This document shows positions 40,240 to 49,472 of a stretch of 64,000 nt of DNA, in pieces (the first letter of the stretch is position 1; each line of letters begins with the position of its first letter). The stretch lies in the NCBI RefSeq assembly GCF_029382255.1, contig NZ_JARLLG010000008.1, positions 62,001 through 126,000 on the forward strand. The letters are read 5' to 3'. Source of the DNA: Isoptericola croceus. Lineage in GTDB: Bacteria > Actinomycetota > Actinomycetes > Actinomycetales > Cellulomonadaceae. The notes beneath the pieces are model-generated. The model was not told the origin of the DNA and searched no databases. It saw nothing but the letters and a program-made list of their open reading frames with translations. The translations under genes were made by a program, and so were the position numbers.

Positions 40240-42372
40240 TCAGGTGCTCGCCACCCGCAGCAGCACCCCCTGCTCGGGCGCGAGCGGCGGCAGCGGCAGG
40301 CCCACCTCGGTCAGCACGGTCCCGGGCAGCTCGGCGGTCCCCGCCGCCCACCAGGGTGGCAGGGCGTCGCCGACCACGAGCGGAGGTTTCGCGAGGTCGA
40401 CCCGCTCGACCCTGTAGGTGCGCCGCGCGTCCAGCCCTGGCAGGAGGAGGGGCGCCGGGACGGCGGCACGGGTCGCGGCACGGGTGACGACGGCGAAGAG
40501 CGCCTCGCGGGCGTCGGGCGTGACGAGCCCGTGGACCCAGCAGTCGTCGTCGGTGTCGGCGCGCACGGTGGTGCCGGTGGCGACGAGCGGGCGGACCTCC
40601 TTGACGAGCCGCACCCAGCGGGTGACGGCCTCCAGGTCCTCGGGGGTCGCGCGGGTGAGGTCCGCCTCGATGCCGCTGTGCCCGAACACCGCGGTGACGA
40701 GCCGCAGCGACAGGTCGTGGGTGCGGCCCGTGGTGTGCGAGCGCGCGTCGCCCACGTGCGAGCCGACCAGCTCGGGCGGCACGAGCAGCCCGGTCCAGCG
40801 CTGCACGGCCTGGCGTTCCAGGGCGTCGTTGGTGTCCGACGCCCACACCCGGTCTGTCCGGTCGAGCACGTCGAGGTCGACCTTGCCGCCACCGGACGAG
40901 CACGACTCGATCTCCAGCCCGGGGAACCGTGCCCGCAGCTCGTCCATCAGCCGCCGCGTGGCAAGGACCTGCGGGCGGGACGGCGCGTCGAGCACGTCAC
41001 GGTTCTGGTCCCACTTGAGGTACGCGATCGGGTACTCCTCCAGCAGGGCGACGACGGCGTCGCGCACGTGCGCGTAGGCGTCGGGGTGCGCGAGGTCCAG
41101 GACCTGCTGGTGACGCCAGAGCGGCGGCTCGCGCCCAGGTACCGCCCGCAGCACCCAGTCCGGGTGCCGGCGCGCGACGTCGGAGTCCGGGCTGACCATC
41201 TCCGGCTCCACCCAGAGGCCGAACTCCATCCCCAGGCCCGTCACGTGCTGCACGAGCGGGTGCAGGCCCTCCGGCCAGACGGTCCCGTCGACCGTCCAGT
41301 CCCCCAGCCCGCGCCGGTCGTCACGACGCCCGCGGAACCAACCGTCGTCGAGCACGAACCGTTCGACCCCGACGCGCGCGGCGGCGTCCGCGAGCGCCCG
41401 CAGCCGGCCCAGGTCGTGCTCGAAGTACACCGCCTCCCACGTGTTGAGCGTGACCGGGCGCGGGCGCTCGGCGCGCCCCGGTCGGGCGCGGACCCAGGAG
41501 TGGAACCGCGCGGAGAGGCCGTCGAGGCCGTCGTCGGACCAGGCCGCGAGGGTGCGCGGCGAGGTGTAGATCTCGCCCGGGCCGAGGACGACGTCGCCCG
41601 GCCCCCACAGCTCGCCCGCTCCGGCGACGGTGTGCCCGGACGGCAGCCGCTCGACGCGGGCGGCGGTGTCACCGCTCCAGGCGTGGTGGACGGCCCAGAC
41701 CTCGCCGGCACGGAACCCGAACCCCGGCGTGCCGACCACCGTGGCGAAGGGTGCGTCGTGCCCCGGGCGGCCGTGCCGGGTCTCGCGCTCCCACAGGCCG
41801 TCCCGCAGGGGGGCCCGCTGCGGGCTCCGCTCCCCCGCCCAGCGACCGGACAGGTCGAGGACCTCCGTCGCGCGGGCGGGCAGCGGCAGGGTGGACACGA
41901 CCTGTTCCAGCGCGTACGGCGTCGTCCCGGCGTTCGTCACCGTCGTGGAGATCTCGAGCACGCCCTGCTCGTGCAGGGCGAGCCGGACGGCGACCTCCAG
42001 GCCGGCGGCCGGGTCGGCCAGCACCACGCGCAGCGCGTCGCCGGCCGACGTCGTGCGCACCTGTCGCGGTGCCGGGCGGCGGGCCGCGCCGTCGTCCGGC
42101 TCGCCGGGCCGCCACCCGGCGACGCCCGGCAGACCGGGCCAGCCGTCCGCCGCGAGCGGCACCAGGGTCGAGCGCAGCGGGGCGTCGGGCGAGCTGGCCG
42201 TGACGGCCGGGGCCTGGCTGTCCGCGAGAGCCGTCAGCGCGGGCCCGTCGAGCGCTCCCAGGTCCGCACCCCAGTGGACGATCGCGGGCACGCCCGTGCC
42301 GCGGGCGTCGAGCACGAGGCTCGAGCCCGCGGCACGGAGGTGGTGCACCTCTGGCGACGACGACGCCGTCAC
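40240..42372 (-). CDS. alpha-galactosidase, GH36
   Basis: 710 residues, the usual size. An N-terminal beta-sandwich (1-290) precedes the TIM barrel (about 300-620). The nucleophile Asp is in YLKWDQNRD (near 455) and the acid/base Asp in WASDTNDALERQ (near 510); also WEAVYFEHDLGRLRALADAA and ESCSSGGGKVDLDVLDR. No signal peptide, so it acts on imported alpha-galactosides such as raffinose or melibiose. It is the last gene of the operon and overlaps the binding-protein gene by four bases. Confidence 0.93.
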   Translation of the reverse strand: MTASSSPEVHHLRAAGSSLVLDARGTGVPAIVHWGADLGALDGPALTALADSQAPAVTASSPDAPLRSTLVPLAADGWPGLPGVAGWRPGEPDDGAARRPAPRQVRTTSAGDALRVVLADPAAGLEVAVRLALHEQGVLEISTTVTNAGTTPYALEQVVSTLPLPARATEVLDLSGRWAGERSPQRAPLRDGLWERETRHGRPGHDAPFATVVGTPGFGFRAGEVWAVHHAWSGDTAARVERLPSGHTVAGAGELWGPGDVVLGPGEIYTSPRTLAAWSDDGLDGLSARFHSWVRARPGRAERPRPVTLNTWEAVYFEHDLGRLRALADAAARVGVERFVLDDGWFRGRRDDRRGLGDWTVDGTVWPEGLHPLVQHVTGLGMEFGLWVEPEMVSPDSDVARRHPDWVLRAVPGREPPLWRHQQVLDLAHPDAYAHVRDAVVALLEEYPIAYLKWDQNRDVLDAPSRPQVLATRRLMDELRARFPGLEIESCSSGGGKVDLDVLDRTDRVWASDTNDALERQAVQRWTGLLVPPELVGSHVGDARSHTTGRTHDLSLRLVTAVFGHSGIEADLTRATPEDLEAVTRWVRLVKEVRPLVATGTTVRADTDDDCWVHGLVTPDAREALFAVVTRAATRAAVPAPLLLPGLDARRTYRVERVDLAKPPLVVGDALPPWWAAGTAELPGTVLTEVGLPLPPLAPEQGVLLRVAST

Positions 42373-43715
42373 TCGGCCACCGGGATGGACTGCGACTTCA
42401 GCGTGGCGATCGTGGCGTCCTGGCCGGACTGCAGGGCGTCGAGGAGCGTGCCCGAACCGCTGAGCGCACCGCCGAAGCCGTCCGCGACGTCGTTGTAGGT
42501 CTGCGCCATCGTCGGCCCCCAGGTGAAGCTCGGGTCGGTCGCGGCGGCCGCCTCGGCGAAGACGTCGTAGATGGGCTGGTCACCGTAGAACTCCAGCCCC
42601 TCCTTCAGAGCGGGGAGCTCCAGGCCCGCGGTGGTCGCCGGGTACAGGCCGCCACCCTCGTTGAGCGCCGTCAGCGACTCCTCGGAGGTGTTGAGCCAGA
42701 CCGCGAACTGCGCCGCCTCGTACGGGTGGTCGCTGCCCTTCAGCACGGCGACGCTCGAACCGCCCCAGTTGCCGGCCGCGTTCGCGCCGGCGTCCCACTG
42801 CGGCATCGGGGCCACGGCCCAGTCACCTGCCGTGTCCGGCGCGCCGGACGAGATGGAGTTGGCGCCCCACACGGCGCTGACCCACGTCCAGAGCTCTCCG
42901 GTGTTGAGCTCGTTGTTCCACTCGTCGGAGAAGCCGGCGGTGTCCTTGACCAGGCCATCGTCGATCAGGCCCTGCCAGTAGTCGGCCACCTGCGTGGACT
43001 GCGGCCCGGTCAGGTCCACCGTCCACTGGTCGCCGTCGTTCTCGAACCAGCGGCCCTCGGCCTGCCAGACGAGCCCAGCGAACCAGTTCACGTCCGTGCG
43101 CGGGAAGTGGGTGATGTGGGCGCCCTCGTCGCGGATGGCGGCCGCGGCGTCGGCGTACTCGTCCCAGGTGGTGGGCACGTCGATGCCGGCCTCCTCGAAG
43201 AGGTCCGCACGGTAGAACATCGCCATGGGGCCGGTGTCCTGCGGGATCGCGTAGACCGAGCCCTCCTCACCGAAGGTGACCTGCTGCCAGGTCCAGTCCA
43301 CGAACTGCTCGCCGGACTCCATGACGCCGGCGCAGTCCGCGATGTTCACCAGACCATCCTGCACCCGGAAGTTGGGCAGCGTGTCGAACTCGATCTGACC
43401 GAGGTCGGGGGCCTGACCGGCCTCGAGCTGGTTGAAGAAGTCCTGATAGGTCCCGGCGTTGCCCGACGGGCCCGTGTTGTAGGTGACCTGGATGTCCGGG
43501 TTGGCCTCGTTCCACAGAGCGACGGCGTCCTCCATCCCGGGGACCCAGCCGGTGTAGGTCAGCTCGACGGGGCCGTCCGACGGCTCGCACGACGCGGCGT
43601 CGGCCGCGCCGTCCGACGTGCCGTCGTCGCCGGCGTCCGAGCATCCGGCGAGCAGGACGGCGCCGGCGACGGCGGCAGCGCCGGCACGGGCCAGGGTGGT
43701 GGTGTGGCGATTCAT
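42369..43715 (-). CDS. sugar ABC transporter solute-binding lipoprotein
   Basis: 448 residues from the ATG at 43713-43715, preceded by AAGGAGGA; an upstream frame is discarded. Lipobox LLAGC with Cys25. Type I (MalE-like) binding fold: VELTYTGWVPGMEDAVALWN, LPNFRVQDGLVNIADCAGVM, YAIPQDTGPMAMFYRADLFE and WAVAPMPQWDAGANAAGNWG. It presents oligosaccharides to the two permeases encoded upstream. No ATPase gene is in the operon; a shared MsiK-type ATPase encoded elsewhere is likely. Confidence 0.9.
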   Translation of the reverse strand: MNRHTTTLARAGAAAVAGAVLLAGCSDAGDDGTSDGAADAASCEPSDGPVELTYTGWVPGMEDAVALWNEANPDIQVTYNTGPSGNAGTYQDFFNQLEAGQAPDLGQIEFDTLPNFRVQDGLVNIADCAGVMESGEQFVDWTWQQVTFGEEGSVYAIPQDTGPMAMFYRADLFEEAGIDVPTTWDEYADAAAAIRDEGAHITHFPRTDVNWFAGLVWQAEGRWFENDGDQWTVDLTGPQSTQVADYWQGLIDDGLVKDTAGFSDEWNNELNTGELWTWVSAVWGANSISSGAPDTAGDWAVAPMPQWDAGANAAGNWGGSSVAVLKGSDHPYEAAQFAVWLNTSEESLTALNEGGGLYPATTAGLELPALKEGLEFYGDQPIYDVFAEAAAATDPSFTWGPTMAQTYNDVADGFGGALSGSGTLLDALQSGQDATIATLKSQSIPVAE

Positions 43716-43764
43716 GGTGTTCCTCCTTGAACGGGCGGGATCGTGCGGGTCGGGTGGGCGGGTG

Positions 43765-44667
43765 TCATGCCTTGACACCGCCCGCGGCGAGGCCGCCGCG
43801 CCAGAAGCGCTGCAGCCCCAGGAAGGCGAGGATGAGGGGGACGATCGCCACGAAGGCGCCCACGATGACGGCGGTGCGCAGCTCGGGTACGGCGTTCGTC
43901 TGCGAGTTCCACGCGTACAGGCCGAGGGTGACGGGGTAGAGCCTGTCGTCCGACAGCATCACCAGGGGCAGGAAGAAGTTGTTCCAGATAGTGACGAACT
44001 GGAACAGGAAGATCGTCACGAGCGCCGGTGCCATCAGCCGCACCGACACGGTGAAGAAGGTGCGCACCTCCCCGGAGCCGTCCAGCCGGGCCGCCTCGAG
44101 GAGCTCGTCCGGCACGCTGGCCGCGGCGTAGATCCGCGCGAGGTACACGCCGAACGGGCTCACGAGGCTGGGCAGGAACACCGACCAGTAGGTGTTGGTC
44201 ATGTCGACGGCGCTGAAGATCAGGAACAGCGGCAGGGCGAGCGCCGTGACGGGCACGAGCACGCCGCCGAGGATGATGTTGAACAGCAGGTCGCGGCCAC
44301 GGAACAGGTACTTCGCGAGCGCGTACCCGCACATCGAGGCGAGCAGCGTGCCCAGCAGCGCGCCCACCCCGGCGTAGATCACGGCGTTGCCGAGCCAGCG
44401 CAGGTACACGCCGCCGCCGTAGGTGAACAGGAACGTCAGGTTGTCCCACAGGTGGAAGTCCGCGAACCACAGCCCCGCGGACGACGTGAACTGGCCGCGC
44501 GACTTGGTGGACGCCACCGCCAGCCACCAGATCGGCACCAGGAAGTACAGGGTGAAGGCGCCCATGATGACGAACGCCACGAGGCGGGACATCGGGCGCT
44601 CGCGCACCCCACGGGACTCGCGAGCCGTCGTCGGGCCGTAGCCGTCGGTCCTCGTCAGGATGCTCAC
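43765..44667 (-). CDS. sugar ABC transporter permease (MalG type)
   Basis: About 300 residues, GTG start overlapping the previous permease's stop. Six membrane segments. The EAA loop reads ELLEAARLDGSGEVRTFFTV, matching the ATPase-coupling consensus EAAxxDGA. A 25-residue hydrophilic leader precedes LVAFVIMGAFTLYFLVPIWW. It pairs with the MalF-type permease. Confidence 0.9.
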   Translation of the reverse strand: MSILTRTDGYGPTTARESRGVRERPMSRLVAFVIMGAFTLYFLVPIWWLAVASTKSRGQFTSSAGLWFADFHLWDNLTFLFTYGGGVYLRWLGNAVIYAGVGALLGTLLASMCGYALAKYLFRGRDLLFNIILGGVLVPVTALALPLFLIFSAVDMTNTYWSVFLPSLVSPFGVYLARIYAAASVPDELLEAARLDGSGEVRTFFTVSVRLMAPALVTIFLFQFVTIWNNFFLPLVMLSDDRLYPVTLGLYAWNSQTNAVPELRTAVIVGAFVAIVPLILAFLGLQRFWRGGLAAGGVKA

Positions 44668-45596
44668 TGGAAGGCCTTCCTCTGCGTCAGGCGCAGGAAC
44701 ACGAACGACAGCACGAACGTCAGCAGCGCCAGCACCACCGAGAAGGCGGCGGCGAGGTTGAAGTTGGGCACCGTCGAGGTCGTGTACACCACGAGGTTCG
44801 GGGTGAAGGTGGAGCTGACCGAGGTGGTGAAGGAGCGGAACACCTGCGGCTCGGTGAGCAGCTGCAGCGTGCCGATGATCGAGAACACGCCGGTCAGCAC
44901 GAGTGCGGGCACCACGAGCGGGACCTTCACCGACCAGGCGATCCGCAGCTGGCCGGCCCCGTCGATGCGTGCCGCCTCGTAGATCTCGCCCGGGATCGCC
45001 TGCAGGGCGGAGTAGATGATCAGCATGTTGTAGCCGACGTAGACCCAGGTGACGACGTTCGCGATCGCCCACAGGACCATCCCGCCACCGAGCAGCGGGA
45101 CGTTGCTCGTCACCGCGGAGAACGGTGACAGGCTCGGCGAGTACAGGAACCCCCACATGATGGCCGCGATGACGCCGGGCACCGCGTACGGGGCGAAGAA
45201 CGCCAGGCGGTAGAACCGCTTGCCCCGCACGAGCGGCGAGTCGATCAGCAGCGCCAGGACCAGCGCGAGGCCGAGCATGACCGGCACCTGCACGATGCCG
45301 AACAGCGCCACCCGGCCGAGCGACGCCCAGAACGCGTCGGAGGCGAAGACCTGCTCGTACTGGGTCAGGCCGCCGAACACCTCCGTCGCCGGCCCGAACG
45401 TCCCCTCACGTTCCACGGTGCGGAACGACCGGAACACCGCATAACCGATCGGCAGGAGGTAGAAGAGGGTGAACAGGGCGAAGAAGGGGACGACCAGCAC
45501 CGCCAGCGCCCGGGCGTGATGGGTTCGTCGCCGCGGCGGCGAACCTGTCTGCCGGGCACCGGGATTGCGTCCCCGTGCTGTGGTCTGCGTGCTCAT
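44664..45596 (-). CDS. sugar ABC transporter permease (MalF type)
   Basis: 310 residues: a basic Ser/Thr-rich leader (1-28), then LAVLVVPFFALFTLFYLLPI and five more membrane segments; EAA loop EIYEAARIDGAGQLRIAWSV. The ATG at 45594-45596 overlaps the GH42 gene's stop. The overlap chain GH42-permease-permease shows tight translational coupling. Confidence 0.9.
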   Translation of the reverse strand: MSTQTTARGRNPGARQTGSPPRRRTHHARALAVLVVPFFALFTLFYLLPIGYAVFRSFRTVEREGTFGPATEVFGGLTQYEQVFASDAFWASLGRVALFGIVQVPVMLGLALVLALLIDSPLVRGKRFYRLAFFAPYAVPGVIAAIMWGFLYSPSLSPFSAVTSNVPLLGGGMVLWAIANVVTWVYVGYNMLIIYSALQAIPGEIYEAARIDGAGQLRIAWSVKVPLVVPALVLTGVFSIIGTLQLLTEPQVFRSFTTSVSSTFTPNLVVYTTSTVPNFNLAAAFSVVLALLTFVLSFVFLRLTQRKAFQ

Positions 45597-47641
45597 GCTG
45601 TCGCCTCCTGACCGGATCGCCATCGATCCGTCGTCGTCTCGCGGACCACGGCCACGCCGCCCGCCGGAACCTCGTGCGTCTCTGCCGACCGGCCCGTCAC
45701 CAGGTCCAGGCCTGGGGCCGATGCGACGAATGCGATCCTGCCGTGGTTGATCACGAACAGGTAGGACGCCGCCCCGTCGTCCCGCCGGACGGCGTCGATC
45801 TCCGCCGGTGCACCCGGCAGCACGGGGTCGATCCCCGCGTCCGCGAGCGCACCGGCCACTAGCTCCTCGCGGCCCGCCCGGTCGAGGCGGGTCGCGACGT
45901 ACCACGCGACACCGGCGCCGTGCTCGTGCCGGGTCACGGCCGGGTAGCCCGCGACGGGTCCGTCGGCGAACCGGGCGACGGCGGACGCCCCGCGGGCCTC
46001 GACCCGCTCCGTCCACACGTCGCCCGTGCGGCCGTCGTCGAGCGTGACGCGCTGACCGGCGTCGAGCGGGAAGAACTCGTCCGACCGGACGCCGAGCAGG
46101 TCCCGGAACGCCCCGGGGTACCCGCCGGTGCGGACGTGGTCGTCCGCGTCGACGATCCCGGAGAAGTAGGTGACCAGCGCATGCCCGCCCGCGGCCACGA
46201 AGCGGTCGAGCGCGCGGGCCGCCTCGTCGGTGACCAGGTAGAGGGCGGGGACGACGACGAGGCGGTAGCCGGACAGGTCGGCCGACGGCGCCACGACGTC
46301 CACCGCCGCCCCGGCCCGGCGCAGTGCCGCGTGCATCGCGTGCACCTCGTCGAGGTAGCGGACGTCCTGCGTGGGGTGCCCGGGGGCGTCGGCGGCCCAC
46401 CAGGCCTGCCAGTCGAACAGCAGCGCGACGTCGCTGGTGACGGTGGTGCCCACGACCTCGTCGAGCGAGTCCAGGAGCGCGCCGAGCCGCAGCGTCGCCC
46501 GCCACTGCGTGGAGTCGGTGCCCGCGTGCGGCAGCAGCGCGGAGTGGAAGCGTTCGGCACCGGCGCGGGAGGCCCGCCACTGGAAGAAGCACACGGCGTC
46601 GGCGCCGCGGGCGACGTGCGTCAGGACCATGCGCTCGAGCTCGCCCGGCTGCTTGGCCAGGTTGCGCGGCTGCCAGTTCACCGCGCCGTGCGACGCCTCC
46701 ATGAGCATCCACGGCGCGCCGTCGGCCAGCCCGCGCGTGGTGTCGGCCGCGAAGGCGAGCTCGGCCCACGGGTCGTCGAGCCGGTGGTCCAGGTAGTGGT
46801 CGTTCGCGACGACGTCCATGTGCGGCGCCCAGGACCAGTAGTCCTGGGTGTGGATGTGCGCCGTGACCATGAAGTTGGTGGTGACCGGTGTGGTGGTGGT
46901 CGCGCGCAGGATCGCGGCCTCCGCCTCGTACCAGTCGAGCAGGGCGTCGGAGCTGAAGCGGCGGAAGTCGAGCACCTGGGTGGGGTTCTCGGGCGACGCC
47001 GTGGCCCGCGGCGGCAGCACCTGCTCGAACGAGCCGTACCGCTGGCTCCAGAAGCTCGTGCCCCAGGCCGCGTTGAGCGCGTCGACGGTGCCGTACCGCT
47101 TCTCGAGCCAGCGGCGGAACGCTGCCGCCGACTCGTCGCAGTAGCACAGGGCGTTGTGGCACCCGAGCTCGTTGGACACGTGCCACAGCGCGAGCGCCGG
47201 GTGGTCCCCGTAGCGCTCGGCGACCGCCCGCACGAGGCGCTCGGCGTGATCCCGCAGCACGGGCGAGCTCGGGCACCACGCCTGCCGCCCGCCGGGGCTG
47301 ATGGTGCCGCCGTCGCGGGTCACCGGGAGGACCTCGGGGTGGGCGGTGGTGAGCCAGGGCGGGGGCGTCGAGGTGCCGGTGCCGAGGTTGACGGCGATCC
47401 CGTGCTCGTGCAGCAGGTCCATGACGTGGTCGAGGTCCTCGAACCGGTACTCCCCGGGCTCGGGCTCGATCTCGGCCCAGCCGAAGACGTTCACGGCGAC
47501 CAGGTCGACCCCGGCCTCGCGCATGAGACGGGCGTCCTCAGCCCACGTCTCGCGCGGCCACTGCTCGGGGTTGTAGTCACCGCCGAACGCGATGCCGCGC
47601 TGCGGGAGCGGGAGCCGCCCTCGGCTCGTTCTGGGGTCCAC
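45593..47641 (-). CDS. beta-galactosidase, GH42
   Basis: 682 residues, GTG start at 47641. The barrel opens FGGDYNPEQWPRETWAEDAR; the acid/base Glu is in WHVSNELGCHNALCYCD (near 156) and the nucleophile Glu in MLMEASHGAVNW (near 314). Cysteines in CHNALCYC may form the structural zinc site described for GH42. The trimerisation and C-terminal beta domains follow (about 390-680). No signal peptide. It is the first gene of the leftward operon, so the pathway handles beta- and alpha-galactosides together. Confidence 0.93.
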   Translation of the reverse strand: MDPRTSRGRLPLPQRGIAFGGDYNPEQWPRETWAEDARLMREAGVDLVAVNVFGWAEIEPEPGEYRFEDLDHVMDLLHEHGIAVNLGTGTSTPPPWLTTAHPEVLPVTRDGGTISPGGRQAWCPSSPVLRDHAERLVRAVAERYGDHPALALWHVSNELGCHNALCYCDESAAAFRRWLEKRYGTVDALNAAWGTSFWSQRYGSFEQVLPPRATASPENPTQVLDFRRFSSDALLDWYEAEAAILRATTTTPVTTNFMVTAHIHTQDYWSWAPHMDVVANDHYLDHRLDDPWAELAFAADTTRGLADGAPWMLMEASHGAVNWQPRNLAKQPGELERMVLTHVARGADAVCFFQWRASRAGAERFHSALLPHAGTDSTQWRATLRLGALLDSLDEVVGTTVTSDVALLFDWQAWWAADAPGHPTQDVRYLDEVHAMHAALRRAGAAVDVVAPSADLSGYRLVVVPALYLVTDEAARALDRFVAAGGHALVTYFSGIVDADDHVRTGGYPGAFRDLLGVRSDEFFPLDAGQRVTLDDGRTGDVWTERVEARGASAVARFADGPVAGYPAVTRHEHGAGVAWYVATRLDRAGREELVAGALADAGIDPVLPGAPAEIDAVRRDDGAASYLFVINHGRIAFVASAPGLDLVTGRSAETHEVPAGGVAVVRETTTDRWRSGQEATA

Positions 47642-47670
47642 GTCGACGACCGGTCCTCATCCTCGAAGGT

Positions 47671-47690
47671 GTGTGTGCACGTGCACACAC
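47671..47690. promoter_or_regulatory. LacI-type operator 1, perfect palindrome
   Basis: GTGTGTGCACGTGCACACAC is a perfect 20-bp palindrome centred on CACGTG, 30 bases upstream of the GH42 start. Confidence 0.8.
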
Positions 47691-47717
47691 TGGGAGGCTA
47701 CACGATCTCGGCCGCGA

Positions 47718-47735
47718 TGTGTACACGTGCACACA
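47718..47735. promoter_or_regulatory. LacI-type operator 2
   Basis: TGTGTACACGTGCACACA is the same operator with one mismatched pair, 46 bp centre to centre from operator 1 and 28 bases before the regulator's start. The pair could be bridged by a LacI dimer of dimers. Confidence 0.8.
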
Positions 47736-47763
47736 ATCGTGTTCGGATGGATACGCTGTGGAC

Positions 47764-48774
47764 ATGAGCCCACGAGGAGGTGCCCGCGCGACGGTGCACG
47801 ACGTCGCCGCCCACGCAGGCGTGTCCCGAGGCACCGTGTCCCGCGTGCTCAACGGGGCCGGCTACGTCTCCGCCGAGGCACGCGCCCGGATCGAGGCCGC
47901 GATCGCCGAGGTCGGGTACGTCCGCAACAACGCCGCCCGCAACCTCGTCATGCGCAAGACGTGGGCCATCGGCTTCGTCGTCCACGAACCGCACCAGCTC
48001 TTCCTCGAGGACCCCAACATCGGCGCGATCCTCCTCGGCACCAACGCCGTCGTCGCGGAGGCCGACCACCAGCTCGTGGTGCTCGTCGTCGACTCCGACG
48101 ACGACGCCGCACGCGTCTCGAGCTACCTGCGCGGCGGGTTCGTCGACGGCGCCGTCCTCGTCTCCGCCCGCTCGCACGACAAGGTCGCCGACGCCGTCGA
48201 GCAGATCAAGCTGCCCGCCGCGTTCATCGGCCACCCCGAGGGGCGCCCGTCGATCCCCTACGTGGGCATCGACAACCGCAGCGCCGCACGCCACCTCACG
48301 TCCCGGCTGCTGGGAACGGGCCGCCGGCGCATCGGCATGCTGGCCAGCGCCCTCGACCGCGACTCGGGCGCCGACCGGCTCGCCGGATTCACCGACGCCC
48401 TCGGCTCCCGGTTCGACGAGCGCCTCGTGGTCTCCGCCCCGCTCTACTCGTACCGGGCCGGCGTCGACACCATGACCGAGCTCCTGCGGCGCGAACCAGA
48501 CATCGACGGCGTGTTCGCCGCGTCCGACGCCGTCGCCGCCGGAGCGATCGAGGCCCTGCGCACCGCGGGCCGCAAGGTGCCCGACGACGTCGGCATCGTC
48601 GGGTTCGACGACAGCGCCTGGGCGCTGCGCTGCAACCCGCCGCTGACGACCGTGCACCAGCCGGCCGCGGACATGGGCCGGGCAGCCGCCACGCTGGTGC
48701 TGGACCAGCTCGCGGGCCGGACGCCGTCGAGCGTCACCCTGCCGACCGACGTCGTCTGGCGCGAGTCCGCCTGA
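47764..48774 (+). CDS. LacI-family regulator of the galactoside operon
   Basis: 336 residues. HTH: TVHDVAAHAGVSRGTVSRVL (10-29), hinge AARNLVMRKTWAIGFVVHEP. The effector domain has DGVFAASDAVAAGAIEALRT and VGIVGFDDSAWALRCNPPLT. TACGCT (47752-47757) suggests a leaderless transcript starting near the ATG. It diverges from the GH42 operon across two matching operators, so it very likely represses both; the inducer is probably a galactoside. Confidence 0.88.
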   Translation: MSPRGGARATVHDVAAHAGVSRGTVSRVLNGAGYVSAEARARIEAAIAEVGYVRNNAARNLVMRKTWAIGFVVHEPHQLFLEDPNIGAILLGTNAVVAEADHQLVVLVVDSDDDAARVSSYLRGGFVDGAVLVSARSHDKVADAVEQIKLPAAFIGHPEGRPSIPYVGIDNRSAARHLTSRLLGTGRRRIGMLASALDRDSGADRLAGFTDALGSRFDERLVVSAPLYSYRAGVDTMTELLRREPDIDGVFAASDAVAAGAIEALRTAGRKVPDDVGIVGFDDSAWALRCNPPLTTVHQPAADMGRAAATLVLDQLAGRTPSSVTLPTDVVWRESA

Positions 48775-48863
48775 CGGTGCCGCGTCGTCGGCGGCCCGGG
48801 ATACGCATGCGCCCCTCGCGCCGACCGACTTGAGCGCAATGCGCCTGTGTAGGCTCCGCAGCG

Positions 48864-49383
48864 ATGAGTCAGCACCCGCCGCGCTCCGCGAGATCGTCCG
48901 CGCCGCGCCGCTACCGGCGCGGCGGGGCGCGGGCGGTGGCGGTGGTCCTCGCCCTCCTCACCCCGGCGGCGCTCGCCGCCTGCACGGCCCTCACGGACAG
49001 CAAGCCCACGAAGAACGGCACCGGCGAGGTCCGCACCGACCTCGACCCGCTGACCTCGCGGTTCTCCGCGCTCGGCACGCCGGTGAGCGCGACCTGGCTC
49101 TCGGGAACCGTCGGCACCGAACGCGTGCCGGGCCAGCACCTACTGGATCGACGCGGTGGTCGAGCTCGACCCGGCAGTGGCGCAGCAGCTCGTCGACGAC
49201 ACCTCGCCGCAGGCGACGGCGGACTCCCCGCACGCCGTGCCGGACCTCGACGCGGCGCTGCCCGACGGCCCGCTCCTGACCGGCCCGGAGCTCGACGCCG
49301 CCTTCGCCGAGTCCGGGTACTCGACCAGCGCGTTCCTCGACGCCGACGACGCCACGCTCGTCCTGGTCGCCGTCGGTCAGTAG
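48864..49383 (+). pseudogene. lipoprotein gene with a frameshift
   Basis: The first part (48864 to about 49133) encodes a signal peptide with lipobox LAAC (Cys40), then TALTDSKPTKNGTGEVRTDL and VSATWLSGTVGTERVPG. The reading then moves to another frame, where STYWIDAVVELDPAVAQQLV continues the same protein and ends at a TAG at 49381-49383. One base too many or two too few around the C-run at 49128-49136 explains it. The intact product would be about 172 residues. Genuine mutation and sequencing error are equally possible. Confidence 0.65.
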
Positions 49384-49431
49384 GGCGCTCTCACGCGGCG
49401 GACGGCAGGACGGATGGATCTCGTCGTCCTG

Positions 49432-49461
49432 GTAGCACGCCGTACTAGTACAGCGTGCTAC
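49432..49461. promoter_or_regulatory. 30-bp palindromic operator upstream of the TetR gene
   Basis: GTAGCACGC (49432-49440) and GCGTGCTAC (49453-49461) are perfect inverted arms around GTACTAGTAC, itself a palindrome; only one base pair of the whole 30 is mismatched. Confidence 0.75.
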
Positions 49462-49472
49462 ATTGAGTAGCA
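49456..49472. promoter_or_regulatory. second TetR half-site pair overlapping the start codon
   Basis: TGCTAC-ATTGA-GTAGCA is a perfect 6-5-6 inverted repeat sharing its left arm with the 30-bp palindrome and ending on the A of the TetR ATG. Three identical half-sites thus lie within 41 bases. Confidence 0.7.

Noticed and set aside
46848-47144. Other plus-strand open frames opposite GH42 as a hidden small gene.
   Set aside because: No ribosome site and no plausible protein pattern.
45920-47767. Long plus-strand open frame opposite the GH42 gene.
   Set aside because: Low-complexity Gly/Arg/Val composition typical of antisense frames in GC-rich DNA and no family resemblance.
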